Shown one piece after another: positions 24,899-33,580 of a stretch of 64,000 bases of DNA. Source of the DNA: Actinoplanes ianthinogenes. Its GTDB lineage: Bacteria; Actinomycetota; Actinomycetes; Mycobacteriales; Micromonosporaceae. The number at the start of each line of letters is the position of its first letter. The stretch's first letter is position 1. The notes beneath the pieces are model-generated. The model saw only the letters and a program-made list of their open reading frames with translations, did no database searches and had not been told where the DNA came from. Position numbers and translations under genes: made by a program. Where the stretch lies: positions 6,139,501-6,203,500 of the forward strand of contig NZ_AP023356.1 in NCBI RefSeq assembly GCF_018324205.1, read 5' to 3'.

Positions 24899-25900
24899 GT
24901 GACTTCGGGACTGGTGGATGCTTCGGCGGCGGGGACGTGGCGGCTCGGGGATCGGATGGTGAACCGGATGGGGTTCGGGTCGATGCGGCTCACCGCCGAC
25001 CCGGACACCGAGGTGGCGATCCGGGTGCTGCGCCGGGCCGTCGAGCTCGGGGTGGATCACATCGACACGGCGACGTTCTACTGCTCGCCGGGCGGGATCA
25101 TCGACGTCGGGCCGGGGCCGGTGCGGCATGCGACTGAGTTGATCAGGGTGGCGCTCCGCGCGTACCGAAATCGGGTTGTGATCGCCACGAAAGTCGGACC
25201 GGTCCGCCTGCCGGACGGACGCTGGGGTGCGGCGGACACGCCGGAGCGGCTGCGCGGGCAGGTCGAGGAGAACCTGCGGCGGCTCGGCGTGGCGACGCTG
25301 GACCTGGTCAACCTGCGGATCACGCGGCATGTGGCGGTTCCGTTCGCGGAGCGGTTCGGCGCGCTCGCCGCGATGCGCTCCGAGGGACTGATCCGGAACC
25401 TGGGACTGTCCAACGTCGGGCTGGCCCAGCTGGACGAGGCGATGCGGATCGCGCCGGTGTCCTGCGTGCAGAACGCCTACTCGGTCGACGTGCGCGGGGA
25501 CGACGAGTTGCTGCGGGTGTGCGGGGAGCGGGGCATCGCCTTCGTGCCGTTCTTCGCGATCGCGGGAACGCGGCGAGAGGCCGGCGCGGCCCGGGATCAG
25601 CGAGAGGCCGGCGCGGCCCGGGATCAGCGAGAGGCAGGCGCGGCGCGGGACCGGCGAGAGGCCGGCGCGGCCGGGGATCGGCGAGAGGCGGGCGCGGAGG
25701 GGGATCGGCGGGCGGCGGCGGTGGGGCGGGTCGCGGCTCGGCACGGGGCCAGCGAGCATCAGGTGCGGCTGGCGTGGACCCTGCACCAGGGGCCCCACGT
25801 GCTGGCCATCCCGGGCACCGGCGACCTCACCCACCTGGAGCAGAACATCGCGGCCGCCGCCCTCCACCTGACCGAAACCGATCTGTCCGACCTCGCCTGA
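24899..25900 (+). CDS. Aldo/keto reductase with internal minisatellite
   Basis: 333 residues; NADPH-dependent carbonyl reductase fold. MGFGSMRL, the tetrad aspartate and tyrosine in HIDTATFY, lysine in VVIATKVG and the C-terminal LAIPGTGDLTHLEQNI are present. Between VPFFAIAG and VAARHGASEHQVRLAW, five copies of a nine-residue REAGAARDQ-like repeat are inserted, lengthening one loop by about 45 residues. I chose the GTG at 24899 near the conserved start; a GTG at 24866 is also in frame. Substrate unknown. Confidence 0.85.
   Translation: MTSGLVDASAAGTWRLGDRMVNRMGFGSMRLTADPDTEVAIRVLRRAVELGVDHIDTATFYCSPGGIIDVGPGPVRHATELIRVALRAYRNRVVIATKVGPVRLPDGRWGAADTPERLRGQVEENLRRLGVATLDLVNLRITRHVAVPFAERFGALAAMRSEGLIRNLGLSNVGLAQLDEAMRIAPVSCVQNAYSVDVRGDDELLRVCGERGIAFVPFFAIAGTRREAGAARDQREAGAARDQREAGAARDRREAGAAGDRREAGAEGDRRAAAVGRVAARHGASEHQVRLAWTLHQGPHVLAIPGTGDLTHLEQNIAAAALHLTETDLSDLA
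25574..25708 (+). repeat. 27-bp in-frame tandem repeat in the aldo/keto reductase (5 copies)
   Basis: Units beginning CGAGAGG start at 25574, 25601, 25628, 25655 and 25682, the first two nearly identical and later ones diverged. Each encodes nine residues, so copy-number change would preserve the reading frame. Confidence 0.92.
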
Positions 25901-26050
25901 CGGGAGATCCGCATTACTCCTCCGACCCGGCACGGTTGCTTGACGGTGAGGGTGTGGGGCTGAGGCCGCGCGTACCGGAAGGGGTTCGGCTGGCGGGATG
26001 GCGGGGGGTGTTGTGCCGGTCACTCGGAGATGGGTTTTTAGGGTGGGGGC

Positions 26051-26968
26051 ATGACTCGTGAGGGACTGCCGCGGCTGCTTGCTGAGACTCGTAGCGGGGT
26101 TTTGTTGTTCAGCATCACGCCGCCGAAGCGCAGCACGGCCGAGGAGCGGATCAAGGAGATCGCCGAGGTCACGCTGGAGCGGATCGGCGGGCTCGACCTC
26201 GACGGGCTGATTCTCTACGACATCGACGACGAGTCGGATCGGAACCCGGACGAGCGGCCGTTCCCGTTCCTGGCGACCCTCGACCCGGCCGAGTATTACG
26301 CGACGCACCTGGACGCCTGGTCCCAGCCGGTGATCATCTACCGCTGTGTCGGGAAGTACCGGGAGGACGAGCTGGCCACCTGGATGCGGGAGGCGGACCC
26401 GGAGCGGGTGCTGAGCGTCTTCGTCGGCGCGTCGTCCGGGGGCAAACAGGTGCGCACCGGGCTGCGCCGCGCCCAGGAGCTGCGTGCCGAGGTGCGCCCG
26501 GAGCTGCCGCTGGGCGCCGTGGTGATCGGTGAGCGGCGCGAGGAGCACCTGCGGATGCTGGCCAAGCAGGAGCGGGGCGCGAGCTTCTTCATCTCGCAGG
26601 TGGTCTACCACGTCAACGAGACCAAGAACCTGATCTCCGACTACTACTACGAGTGCCAGGCGCGTGGCGTCCAGCCGCGGACCACGATCTTCACGTTGTC
26701 GCTGTGCGGCTCGCTCAAGACGCTGGAGTTCCTCGGCTGGCTCGGCGTCGACGTGCCCCGTTGGCTCCAGAACTCGCTGCGCCACGCCGCCGACCCGGTC
26801 GCCGAGTCGTACAAGCACTGCCTCGACATCGCCCGTGACCTGCGCGACTTCTGCGAGCACCTGGGCGTCCCCTACGGATTCAACGTCGAGAGCGTGTCGA
26901 TCCGCAAGGCCGAGATCGAGGCCACCATCAAGCTCGCCGCCGACGTCGCGGGCCTGCTGGGACGTTAG
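26051..26968 (+). CDS. Methylenetetrahydrofolate reductase-like (MetF superfamily) protein
   Basis: 305 residues. The TIM-barrel pattern, with FSITPPKRS at the start, an acidic GLILYDIDDESDRNP strand and later HVNETKNLISDYYYEC, resembles distant MetF-family flavoproteins rather than canonical MetF. Cytosolic. Folate specificity cannot be shown from the sequence. The upstream 150-base gap contains TTGACG near 25935 without a convincing -10 box. The following PH-domain gene starts 11 bases downstream and is likely co-transcribed. Confidence 0.6.
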   Translation: MTREGLPRLLAETRSGVLLFSITPPKRSTAEERIKEIAEVTLERIGGLDLDGLILYDIDDESDRNPDERPFPFLATLDPAEYYATHLDAWSQPVIIYRCVGKYREDELATWMREADPERVLSVFVGASSGGKQVRTGLRRAQELRAEVRPELPLGAVVIGERREEHLRMLAKQERGASFFISQVVYHVNETKNLISDYYYECQARGVQPRTTIFTLSLCGSLKTLEFLGWLGVDVPRWLQNSLRHAADPVAESYKHCLDIARDLRDFCEHLGVPYGFNVESVSIRKAEIEATIKLAADVAGLLGR

Positions 26969-26979
26969 GGTCACCGGCT

Positions 26980-27354
26980 GTGATCGATTTCAACAACGGC
27001 TCCGTCTTCAAGCTCAACCCGTGCGACCCGGGCGAGCTCATTCCGCAGGTCGCGCCGTTCCTGATCCAGGGCGAGCAGGTGATCTTCGCGTTCCGGTCGG
27101 TCCGCGACTTCGTGGTCTTCACGAACAAGCGGCTGATCGCCGCCAACGTGCAGGGCATCACCGGGTCGAAGACGGACTTCACCTCGCTGCCCTACGGCAA
27201 GATCCAGGCGTTCTCGGTGGAGACGGCCGGCAGCCTGGACCGGGACACCGAGCTGGATCTGTGGTTCAGCGGGCTCGGCAAGGTCCGCCTGGAGTTCAAG
27301 CGCAACGTGGACATCCGGCAGCTCAGCCAGATGATCGCCGCCTACGTCCTGTGA
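26980..27354 (+). CDS. Bacterial PH-domain protein
   Basis: 124 residues forming a single bacterial pleckstrin-homology-like domain: GEQVIFAFRSVRDFVVFTNKRLIAANVQG, then TSLPYGKIQAFSVETAGSLDRDTELDLW. This YvlB/bPH_1-type domain has no known enzymatic activity. GTG start. Downstream, a strong hairpin at 27360-27392 ends the transcript. Confidence 0.85.
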   Translation: MIDFNNGSVFKLNPCDPGELIPQVAPFLIQGEQVIFAFRSVRDFVVFTNKRLIAANVQGITGSKTDFTSLPYGKIQAFSVETAGSLDRDTELDLWFSGLGKVRLEFKRNVDIRQLSQMIAAYVL

Positions 27355-27359
27355 TCCGG

Positions 27360-27392
27360 CCGGCCCGGGCCGCGGAGGCAGTCCCGGGCCGG
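27360..27392. terminator. Hairpin between convergent genes
   Basis: CCGGCCCGGG (27360-27369) pairs perfectly with CCCGGGCCGG (27383-27392), filling the 45-base gap between the PH-domain gene and the opposing hypothetical gene; probably bidirectional. Confidence 0.7.
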
Positions 27393-27399
27393 TCAGGCG

Positions 27400-27915
27400 T
27401 CAGTGTGTGGCGCAGCAGGGCGTGGGGTCGCGGCGCTCGAACGGGACCAGGCGGTCTCCGGCGGACGGCGTGGTGACCAGGACCAGTTCGCCGGAGCGGA
27501 ACTGCGGGCGGACGAAATCGCCGGTGTCCACGATCGTCTCCGGGCCGGCCGGACCGCCGCCCAGCACCTCGACCCGGGCGATCGAGCTGCGCTGGAGGAT
27601 CTCGCTCACGGTGAGCGCGCCGGTCAGCCGGGTGCTGCCGGGGAAGCGCACGGCCCGCCCGGCCGGTCCGGTCGCCGCCGCGTCGGCGGCCGGCCGCAAC
27701 GCCGGGTCGGTGTCGAACTCGGCCGGGGTGAGCAGGCTGATCGCGACGTGCGGGAACGGCGCCGCGACCAGGTGGGTGCAGGCCAGGACCGGGACCGGGG
27801 TCAGCTCCTGGATCCAGTGGTCGGCCTCGGCCAGCGTGCGGTGCCCGAGGCTGACCCCGACGATCCGGGCGCTGCCGCTGCCGGGAACGGCAGCGGCGCC
27901 AACGGCGTGTGTCAT
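27400..27915 (-). CDS. Conserved-looking hypothetical protein with C-terminal CCATH
   Basis: 171 residues, family not recognised. The sequence is a soluble alpha/beta-like protein without signal peptide or membrane segment; the last 30 residues (DRLVPFERRDPTPCCATH) end with a Cys-Cys-x-x-His tail that could bind metal or form a disulfide. The ATG at 27915 overlaps the stop of the PHP-hydrolase gene (ATGA), so it is translated after it. Function unknown. Confidence 0.7.
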   Translation of the reverse strand: MTHAVGAAAVPGSGSARIVGVSLGHRTLAEADHWIQELTPVPVLACTHLVAAPFPHVAISLLTPAEFDTDPALRPAADAAATGPAGRAVRFPGSTRLTGALTVSEILQRSSIARVEVLGGGPAGPETIVDTGDFVRPQFRSGELVLVTTPSAGDRLVPFERRDPTPCCATH

Positions 27916-29621
27916 CGGGGGAGGACCCAGATGGGGTTGGTGTAAAACCACAGGTCGCCCCACGGATCAGCGTCGCCGGCCACGTCCAGCCGGGGTCCGT
28001 ACGGGTCCACCCCGGCCCCCATCAGCCCGGGCTGCGTCCGGTTCCCGTCGGTGCCCCGCACCCGGACGTAGAACGGCTTGTCCAGCCGCCCCAGGTCGAA
28101 GCTGAGCGAGACCGGCCCGCCGCTCCGGCTGATCTCGAACGACGTGACCACCCGGGTGTCCGGCGCGGTGAAGGCGTCCCGGTTCGCGACCGGCCCGGTC
28201 ACCGTGCCGACGATCACGTCCACCCGCTTGAGCTTCGGGACGAACGCCGCCCAGTTCGGGGTGTCCTGGAGATCGAGGTCCAGGGTCAGCTCGGTCGAGG
28301 TGCCCCGCTTGACCTGGAGCACCCCGCCCAGCGGGGTGCCGGTGTGCCGGCGGCGGTCGCCGGTGACCCGGACCCGGGCGTCCAGGCCCTTGATCAGGCG
28401 GCCGTGGTCGACCCAGACCCGCCCGGCCCGCAGGCCGTCCATGACCGCCCGGTACGAGAACGACGTCGAGCCCACATTGGTCCGCCCGTAGTAACCGGGC
28501 CAGAAGTCACCGGCCGTGGTCAGCGTCTTGCCGGTGTAGACCGGGTCGTCGTACCTGCCGTTGGCCTCGAAGTCGCTGTCCGGCCCCCGGTCGGACTGGT
28601 CCAGGTAGACCACGTGCGAGTCCGAGTTCACCGTGATCCACCAGGCCTTGCCCTCGGCGAGCAGGCTGTCCCACAGGCCGCCGACCGTGGCGGTCATCCA
28701 GTCGAAGCCACCCCAGGTGCGGTAACTCTCCAGAGGGTAGCCGGGGAACGACGCGGCCGACGGGTTGTTGTCGTAGTAGCCGCGGGCGCCGCCCCGCCCG
28801 TTCGGCGCCGGGATGCCGGCGGCCTGGTGGCCGGGCGCGCCCTCGAAGCCGATGGCGATGCTCGGGTCGGTGTCCCGCCAGTTGCGGATCTCGTGCGGCG
28901 AGTCGACGCCGCGCCGGGCCGGGTGGTTGGCCAGGAACAGCGCACCGTCCACCTTGCGCGCCCTGACCTGCTCGCCGAGGAACTTGATGCCCGCGATCGC
29001 CAGGGCCTCGTTCTGCTCGACGGTGTTGGTGGCCGGCTGCAACGACCCGTCGTACGCGTTCTCGAACCGCTTGAGCACGTCCACCTCGTTCTTACCCGGG
29101 TGAACGAAAACGGTCGCGTGCTCGGCGCCCGGGATGTTCCACTCCAGGCCCTGGAAGGTCAGGAGCCCGGGAAGCGCGGAGCGGGTCTTCACGATGTCCG
29201 GGTTCACCCGGTCCACGCCGATCTTGGCGTGCGTGGCGCTGCCGTGGTCGGTGATGACCAGCCAGTCCAGCCCGTACGCGTGCCCGTGCCCGGCCTGGTC
29301 CAGCACCCGGTACTGGGCGTCGGAGCTGTACTGCGTGTGAATGTGGTGGTCGCCGGCGAGCCAGGCGAACCCGCCCTTCGCCGACCCGCCCCCGACCTGG
29401 TCGTGGGTGTGCGGGAGCCCGGCGGCCGCCGCGGCGCCGGGCCGGGCGAGCACCGACGCGGCCGCCGCGCCCGCGCCGAGCAGGCCGGCGCCGCGCAGGA
29501 AGGTGCGGCGCGAGTGGTCCGCCGGGGAGAGTTCGCTGTCCGGGATGCTCGGATCGAGCGCTTCGGGGAGATCGTTGCCGGTTGTCGTCGCCGCAACGGG
29601 ATGATCGTGGCCATGACCCAT
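27912..29621 (-). CDS. Tat-exported PHP-domain (CehA/McbA family) metallohydrolase
   Basis: 569 residues. A twin-arginine signal (SRRTFLRGAGLLGAG) near residues 37-60 follows an unusual polar leader. The PHP-like metal motifs DHHIHTQYSSD, VITDHG and ANHPARR point to a metal-dependent phosphoesterase or carbamate hydrolase fold like CehA. The last 150 residues form a beta-rich domain. It acts outside the cytoplasmic membrane after folding. ATG at 29621; an in-frame TTG lies three codons earlier. Co-translated with the downstream hypothetical gene. Confidence 0.85.
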   Translation of the reverse strand: MGHGHDHPVAATTTGNDLPEALDPSIPDSELSPADHSRRTFLRGAGLLGAGAAAASVLARPGAAAAAGLPHTHDQVGGGSAKGGFAWLAGDHHIHTQYSSDAQYRVLDQAGHGHAYGLDWLVITDHGSATHAKIGVDRVNPDIVKTRSALPGLLTFQGLEWNIPGAEHATVFVHPGKNEVDVLKRFENAYDGSLQPATNTVEQNEALAIAGIKFLGEQVRARKVDGALFLANHPARRGVDSPHEIRNWRDTDPSIAIGFEGAPGHQAAGIPAPNGRGGARGYYDNNPSAASFPGYPLESYRTWGGFDWMTATVGGLWDSLLAEGKAWWITVNSDSHVVYLDQSDRGPDSDFEANGRYDDPVYTGKTLTTAGDFWPGYYGRTNVGSTSFSYRAVMDGLRAGRVWVDHGRLIKGLDARVRVTGDRRRHTGTPLGGVLQVKRGTSTELTLDLDLQDTPNWAAFVPKLKRVDVIVGTVTGPVANRDAFTAPDTRVVTSFEISRSGGPVSLSFDLGRLDKPFYVRVRGTDGNRTQPGLMGAGVDPYGPRLDVAGDADPWGDLWFYTNPIWVLPR

Positions 29622-29688
29622 GGGAGGCAATCTCGCGGTTGCAGGCCAACGTCCCTTGTCGAGACGGTGGCGTCGCGACGAACACGCG

Positions 29689-30480
29689 TCAACCGATGAT
29701 CGGCCGGAACAGACCGAGAGCGATCGTCGCGGTGAGGATCAGGACGGACAGCAGGAACGCCACGACGACCAGCGCGGCGTCGGCCCCCGTGAAGCGCTGC
29801 ACCCGGGCGAACGTCCGCGGCGTCCCCGAGTCGAACCCCCGCGCGTCCATCGCCACCGCCAGCCGCACCCCCCGGCGCAGTGCCCCGACCAGCAGCGCGA
29901 AGCCGGTCGACGCGAACACCGCCGGACTGCGCCCGGTGTCGATCCCGCGGGCCCGCCGGGCCAGGGTCAGCATCCGCCACTCCTGCCCGAGCAGCGGCAA
30001 CAGCCGGAAGGCCGCGAGCGCCCCGATCGCGAACCGGGCCGGCGCCTTCGCGTTCTGCACCAGCGCGTCGGCCAGGTCGGTCGGATCGGTGGTGGCGAAC
30101 ACCACGATCCCGGGCAGCGCCACCGCGAAGATCCGCAGGATCAACCCGGCCGCGCTGCTCAGCACGCCGGTGGTGACCTCCGCCGGGCCGAGCGAGAAGA
30201 GCAGGTCACCGCCCCGGTCGGCGGCGAACAGCAGCATGCTGACCAGCACCCCGAACGCGGCCACCAGCAGCGGCCAGGCGCGCCGCGCGAGCACCCGGGC
30301 CCGCACCCCGAAGAACGGCAGCGCGGCCAGCTCGACCAGCAGCGCGAGCCCCGGCGTCACCGGGTCCAGCGTCGCGATCAGGGGCAGGGTGAAGAGCAGC
30401 GCGGCGGCGAGCTTCGCGACCGGATTCCGCCGCGCCAGCGGCGCGCCGGAATCCGCGACCGGCTCCAGGATCAGGTTCAC
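29689..30480 (-). CDS. ykoC: ECF transporter T component (thiamine/precursor uptake)
   Basis: 263 residues with about five transmembrane helices and the coupling helices typical of EcfT/CbiQ (LARRARGIDTG and AMDARGFDSGTPRTF carry the two Ala-Arg-Gly motifs that contact the ATPases). It couples ATP hydrolysis to the substrate-binding subunit YkoE. Start overlaps the stop of the ATPase gene by four bases. Third gene of the riboswitch-controlled operon. Confidence 0.9.
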   Translation of the reverse strand: MNLILEPVADSGAPLARRNPVAKLAAALLFTLPLIATLDPVTPGLALLVELAALPFFGVRARVLARRAWPLLVAAFGVLVSMLLFAADRGGDLLFSLGPAEVTTGVLSSAAGLILRIFAVALPGIVVFATTDPTDLADALVQNAKAPARFAIGALAAFRLLPLLGQEWRMLTLARRARGIDTGRSPAVFASTGFALLVGALRRGVRLAVAMDARGFDSGTPRTFARVQRFTGADAALVVVAFLLSVLILTATIALGLFRPIIG

Positions 30481-31883
30481 TCCGGGCCGCCGAGGGCCAG
30501 GGTCCGATCGGCTACGGTACGCACGAAGTCTTCGTCGTGAGTGACCGCGACGATGCCGTGCCCCTCGTCCCGCAGCTCCGCGACCAGGGCGACCAGCTCC
30601 ACCCAGGTCCGCCGGTCCTGCCCGAACGTGGGCTCGTCGAGCACCAGCAGCCGCGGGGCGGTGGCCAGCGCGGTCGCCACGCTCAGCCGCCGCGCCTCGC
30701 CGCCGGAGAGCGTGTAGGGATTGGCCGCCGCCAGCCGGTCCAGCCGCAGCCGGTGCAGCAACTCGTCCACGGTCACCCGGATCTCCCCGGGTGACCGGCC
30801 CAGCCGCCGCGGGCCGAGCGCCAGCTCGTCGGCGACCCTGGCGGTGACGAACTGGTGCTCCGGGTTCTGGAAGACCGAGCCGATCCGCTGGGTCAGGGTG
30901 GCGGCCCGCCAGCGGTGCGGTGGCCGCTTGTCACCGAACCCGGTGATCCGCCCGGAGCCCGGCGCGAGCAGACCGCCGAGCAGCAGCGCGAGGGTGGACT
31001 TGCCGGCGCCGTTCGGGCCGGTGACCGCGAGCACCTCGGCGGCCCGCGCGGTCAGCGACACCTCGGGCAGCCGGCCCGGGACGGTGACCCGCTCGGCGCT
31101 CAGCAGAGGCTCGGCGGCGGACGGTCGTACCGAAGAAGCGGCGGCCGCGACCGGGCGGCCCGGCACCCAGACCCCCTCGTCGGCGAGCTCGTCGCCGCAG
31201 GCGGCGAAGACCGCCTCGGGCGTGCCCTCGGCCCGCACCCCGCCACCCGGCGCCAGCACCACCACCCGGTCCACCAGCGGCAACGCCTCGGCGACCCGAT
31301 GCTCCACGATGATCAGTGTGGTGTCCGGGCCGGCCGCGCGGCTGACCGCTTCGCGGATCAGCGCGGCGCCGGCCGGATCGAGGTTGGCGGTCGGCTCGTC
31401 GAGCAGCAGCAGGCCCGGGCGCAGGGCGATCACCCCGGCGAGAGCCAGGCGCTGCGCCTCGCCGCCGGAGAGCGCGTGGGTCGGACGATCATTCGGGTAC
31501 GGGAACCCGACGCGCGTGAGAGCGTCGGTGACCCGGGGCCAGATCCCGGCCGCGGGCAGTCCCCGATTTTCCAGGCCGAACGCCACGTCGTCGCCGGAGC
31601 GGGCCATCACCAGCTGGGTCTGCGGATCCTGGAAGAGGATGCCGACCCGGTCCCGGGCCTTGCGCGGCTCCAGCCCGTCGATCTCGACGGTGCCCTCGGC
31701 CTCGCCGGAGTCCTCCGGCAGCAGCCCGGCCAGCGCGGCCAGCAGGGTGCTCTTGCCGGCCCCGGAGGGACCCAGCAGGAGCACCCGCTCGCCGCGCCGC
31801 ACGTGCAGGTCCAGCCCGCGCACCGCCCAGGCGCGACGGCCCGCGTGCCGCCACCCGAACCCGCGCAGCAAGACCTCTGCCAT
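30477..31883 (-). CDS. ykoD: ECF transporter ATPase, two ABC domains fused
   Basis: 468 residues holding both A-subunits in one chain, as in YkoD. Half one: GPSGAGKST, LSGGEAQRLALAG, LLLDEPTANLD. Half two (from about 265): GPNGAGKST, LSGGEARRLSVA, LVLDEPTFGQD. The linker contains a CGTACCGAAG motif (31126). Drives import with YkoC and YkoE. Overlaps the ykoC start by four bases and follows ykoE by three bases. Confidence 0.92.
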   Translation of the reverse strand: MAEVLLRGFGWRHAGRRAWAVRGLDLHVRRGERVLLLGPSGAGKSTLLAALAGLLPEDSGEAEGTVEIDGLEPRKARDRVGILFQDPQTQLVMARSGDDVAFGLENRGLPAAGIWPRVTDALTRVGFPYPNDRPTHALSGGEAQRLALAGVIALRPGLLLLDEPTANLDPAGAALIREAVSRAAGPDTTLIIVEHRVAEALPLVDRVVVLAPGGGVRAEGTPEAVFAACGDELADEGVWVPGRPVAAAASSVRPSAAEPLLSAERVTVPGRLPEVSLTARAAEVLAVTGPNGAGKSTLALLLGGLLAPGSGRITGFGDKRPPHRWRAATLTQRIGSVFQNPEHQFVTARVADELALGPRRLGRSPGEIRVTVDELLHRLRLDRLAAANPYTLSGGEARRLSVATALATAPRLLVLDEPTFGQDRRTWVELVALVAELRDEGHGIVAVTHDEDFVRTVADRTLALGGPE

Positions 31884-31886
31884 GAA

Positions 31887-32477
31887 CTAGATGAGTGCCC
31901 GCTCGCGGCCCGCCGCGAACCGGTCGAGGACGCCGGTCGGGGCCAGTGCCCGGACCACCAGCCAGGCGCCCGCGCCGGCCACGACGGCGGCGCTGGCCAC
32001 GGTGATCAGGGCGTAGGGGACCCGGTAGCTCCACAGGTCGTAGTCGTAGGTCCAGACGAACCAGTCGAAGACCGCGGCGACCACGCCGGCCAGGGCGCCG
32101 GAGAGGATGCCGACCGGCAGGGTGAAGACCCGGTAGCGGAACAGGGCGAAGGCCAGCTCCGCGCCGAGGCCCTGGGCGGCGCCCTGGAAGATCACCGTGG
32201 CGCCCCACTTGTTGCCGAGCAGCGCCGAGATGATGGCCGCGACGGTCTCGGTGAAGAACGCGGCGCCCGGCTTCCGGATGATCAGCCCGCTCAGCACGGC
32301 CGGCAGGAACCACATGCCGTAGAGGACGGACTGGGCCGGCGGGAAGAACAGGAACGCGTTCTCGGTGGCGGCCCAGAGGGCGTCCCAGGCCCAGAAGATC
32401 ACGCCGAACGCGACGGCGATGACCGAGGCGATCACGATGTCTATCGTGCGCCATCTGTTGGTGGTGGTCGATGTCAT
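31887..32477 (-). CDS. ykoE: ECF transporter S component YkoE (thiamine/HMP binding)
   Basis: 196 residues, about five to six hydrophobic helices (IVIASVIAVAFGVIFWAWDAL, MWFLPAVLSGLIIRKPGAA, VIFQGAAQGLGAEL). The GAA-Q-G-x-GAE region and the TPP riboswitch upstream support the YkoE assignment; substrate is thiamine or its pyrimidine moiety HMP. The ATG at 32477 follows GGGAGG, and that ribosome site lies in a hairpin described separately. Confidence 0.88.
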   Translation of the reverse strand: MTSTTTNRWRTIDIVIASVIAVAFGVIFWAWDALWAATENAFLFFPPAQSVLYGMWFLPAVLSGLIIRKPGAAFFTETVAAIISALLGNKWGATVIFQGAAQGLGAELAFALFRYRVFTLPVGILSGALAGVVAAVFDWFVWTYDYDLWSYRVPYALITVASAAVVAGAGAWLVVRALAPTGVLDRFAAGRERALI

Positions 32478-32482
32478 GTACG

Positions 32483-32534
32483 CCTCCCAGCGTGTACACC
32501 GGGAGGAGACGCACGCCATGGACGGCCCATGGCG
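32483..32534 (-). promoter_or_regulatory. Translation-control hairpins between TPP aptamer and ykoE
   Basis: On the minus strand the ribosome site GGGAGG (complement of 32483-32488) pairs with CCTCCC (complement of 32501-32506) around a 12-base loop. Just upstream, CGCCATGG/CCATGGCG (32514-32521 and 32527-32534) forms a second 8-bp hairpin. This is the expected layout for a riboswitch that hides the ribosome-binding site when TPP is bound. The switching itself is inferred. Confidence 0.6.
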
Positions 32535-32552
32535 CGGCTGGAGAAGACCGAA

Positions 32553-32637
32553 CTTCCTGCGCTGGCATTACCCAGATCAGGTACGAGGGTCTGCGGCCAG
32601 GCCGCACTCTCAGCGCTGTGCGCTCCCCTGTCGGATC
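32553..32637 (-). promoter_or_regulatory. TPP riboswitch (thi-box)
   Basis: Read on the minus strand, the block contains GACAGGGGAGC, the invariant CUGAGAGUGCGG with a paired CCGCAGACCC, and ACCUGAUCUGGGUAAUGCCAGCGCAGGAAG-like pyrophosphate-sensing and closing segments (shown in parts). These are the conserved features of the thi-box. It lies 76 bases upstream of ykoE and so ties the operon to intracellular thiamine diphosphate. Confidence 0.95.
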
Positions 32638-32746
32638 GAATCTCGGCCGCGACGCGCGGTTTCGCCGTCACGGCCAAGCTTCGGTGGATGTGCTTCGATG
32701 ACGCTAACACCGGGGTACCGGTCCGGCACAGCGAGGGAGTCATCAC

Positions 32747-33562
32747 ATGGAGGTCAAGGCTCGTGGGCTGACGTTCGAGGTGGCCGAGGGCGGTCCCGCG
32801 GACGGGCAGCCGGTGCTCCTGCTGCACGGATTCCCGCAGGACCGGCGCGAGTTCGACCTCCTGATGCCCCGGCTGCACCACGCCGGCCTGCGCACCTACG
32901 CGATGAACCAGCGCGGCTACTCGCCCGGCGCCCGCCCGTCCGGCCCGGGCGCCTACCGGATCGGCGAGGCGGTCGCCGACGTGCTCGCCGTGCTCGACGA
33001 GCTCGGCCTGGAGTCGGTGCACCTGGTCGGGCACGACTGGGGCGCCCAGGTGGCCTGGCTGGTGGCCGGCCGGCACCCGGACCGGGTGCGCACGCTGACC
33101 GCGATCTCGGTGCCGCACCCGCGGGCCATGATGCTGGCGCTGCGGGTCCGGCCGAGCCAGTCCGCCCGGCTGGCGTACTTCCAGCTGTTCCGCAGTCCGG
33201 TGGCGGAGAAACTGCTGCTCGGCGGCGGCGCGCTGGTGCTGCGCCGGATGCTCGGCCCGATCGGGCCGCGGGCCGACCTGTATGTCAAGGCGATGCGCGA
33301 GCCGGGCCGGTTGACCGGCGGGCTCAACTGGTACCGGGGCTTCCGCACCGCGGACGTCGCCGACCTGGGTGAGATCACCGTGCCGACCACGTTCGTCTGG
33401 AGCGACCGGGACGGCGTGGTCGGGCTCACCGCCGTGCTGCGCACCGCCGACTGGGTGCGTGCCGACTACCAGCTGGTGGCGATGCGCGGGGTGAGCCACT
33501 GGGTGCCCGAGCAGGCGCCGAAGGAGCTGTCCGACGCGGTGCTGGCACGCATCGGCGTTTGA
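32747..33562 (+). CDS. Alpha/beta hydrolase (epoxide-hydrolase/dehalogenase-like)
   Basis: 271 residues. HGFPQDRREF oxyanion region, a nucleophile elbow VGHDWGAQVAW with aspartate nucleophile, and a C-terminal GVSHWVPEQAP histidine make a complete catalytic set, in contrast to the degenerate protein at 3666. Likely substrates are epoxides or haloalkanes; not determinable. Divergent from the riboswitch operon. Confidence 0.88.
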   Translation: MEVKARGLTFEVAEGGPADGQPVLLLHGFPQDRREFDLLMPRLHHAGLRTYAMNQRGYSPGARPSGPGAYRIGEAVADVLAVLDELGLESVHLVGHDWGAQVAWLVAGRHPDRVRTLTAISVPHPRAMMLALRVRPSQSARLAYFQLFRSPVAEKLLLGGGALVLRRMLGPIGPRADLYVKAMREPGRLTGGLNWYRGFRTADVADLGEITVPTTFVWSDRDGVVGLTAVLRTADWVRADYQLVAMRGVSHWVPEQAPKELSDAVLARIGV

Positions 33563-33580
33563 CCATGGGCCGGACCGGGC

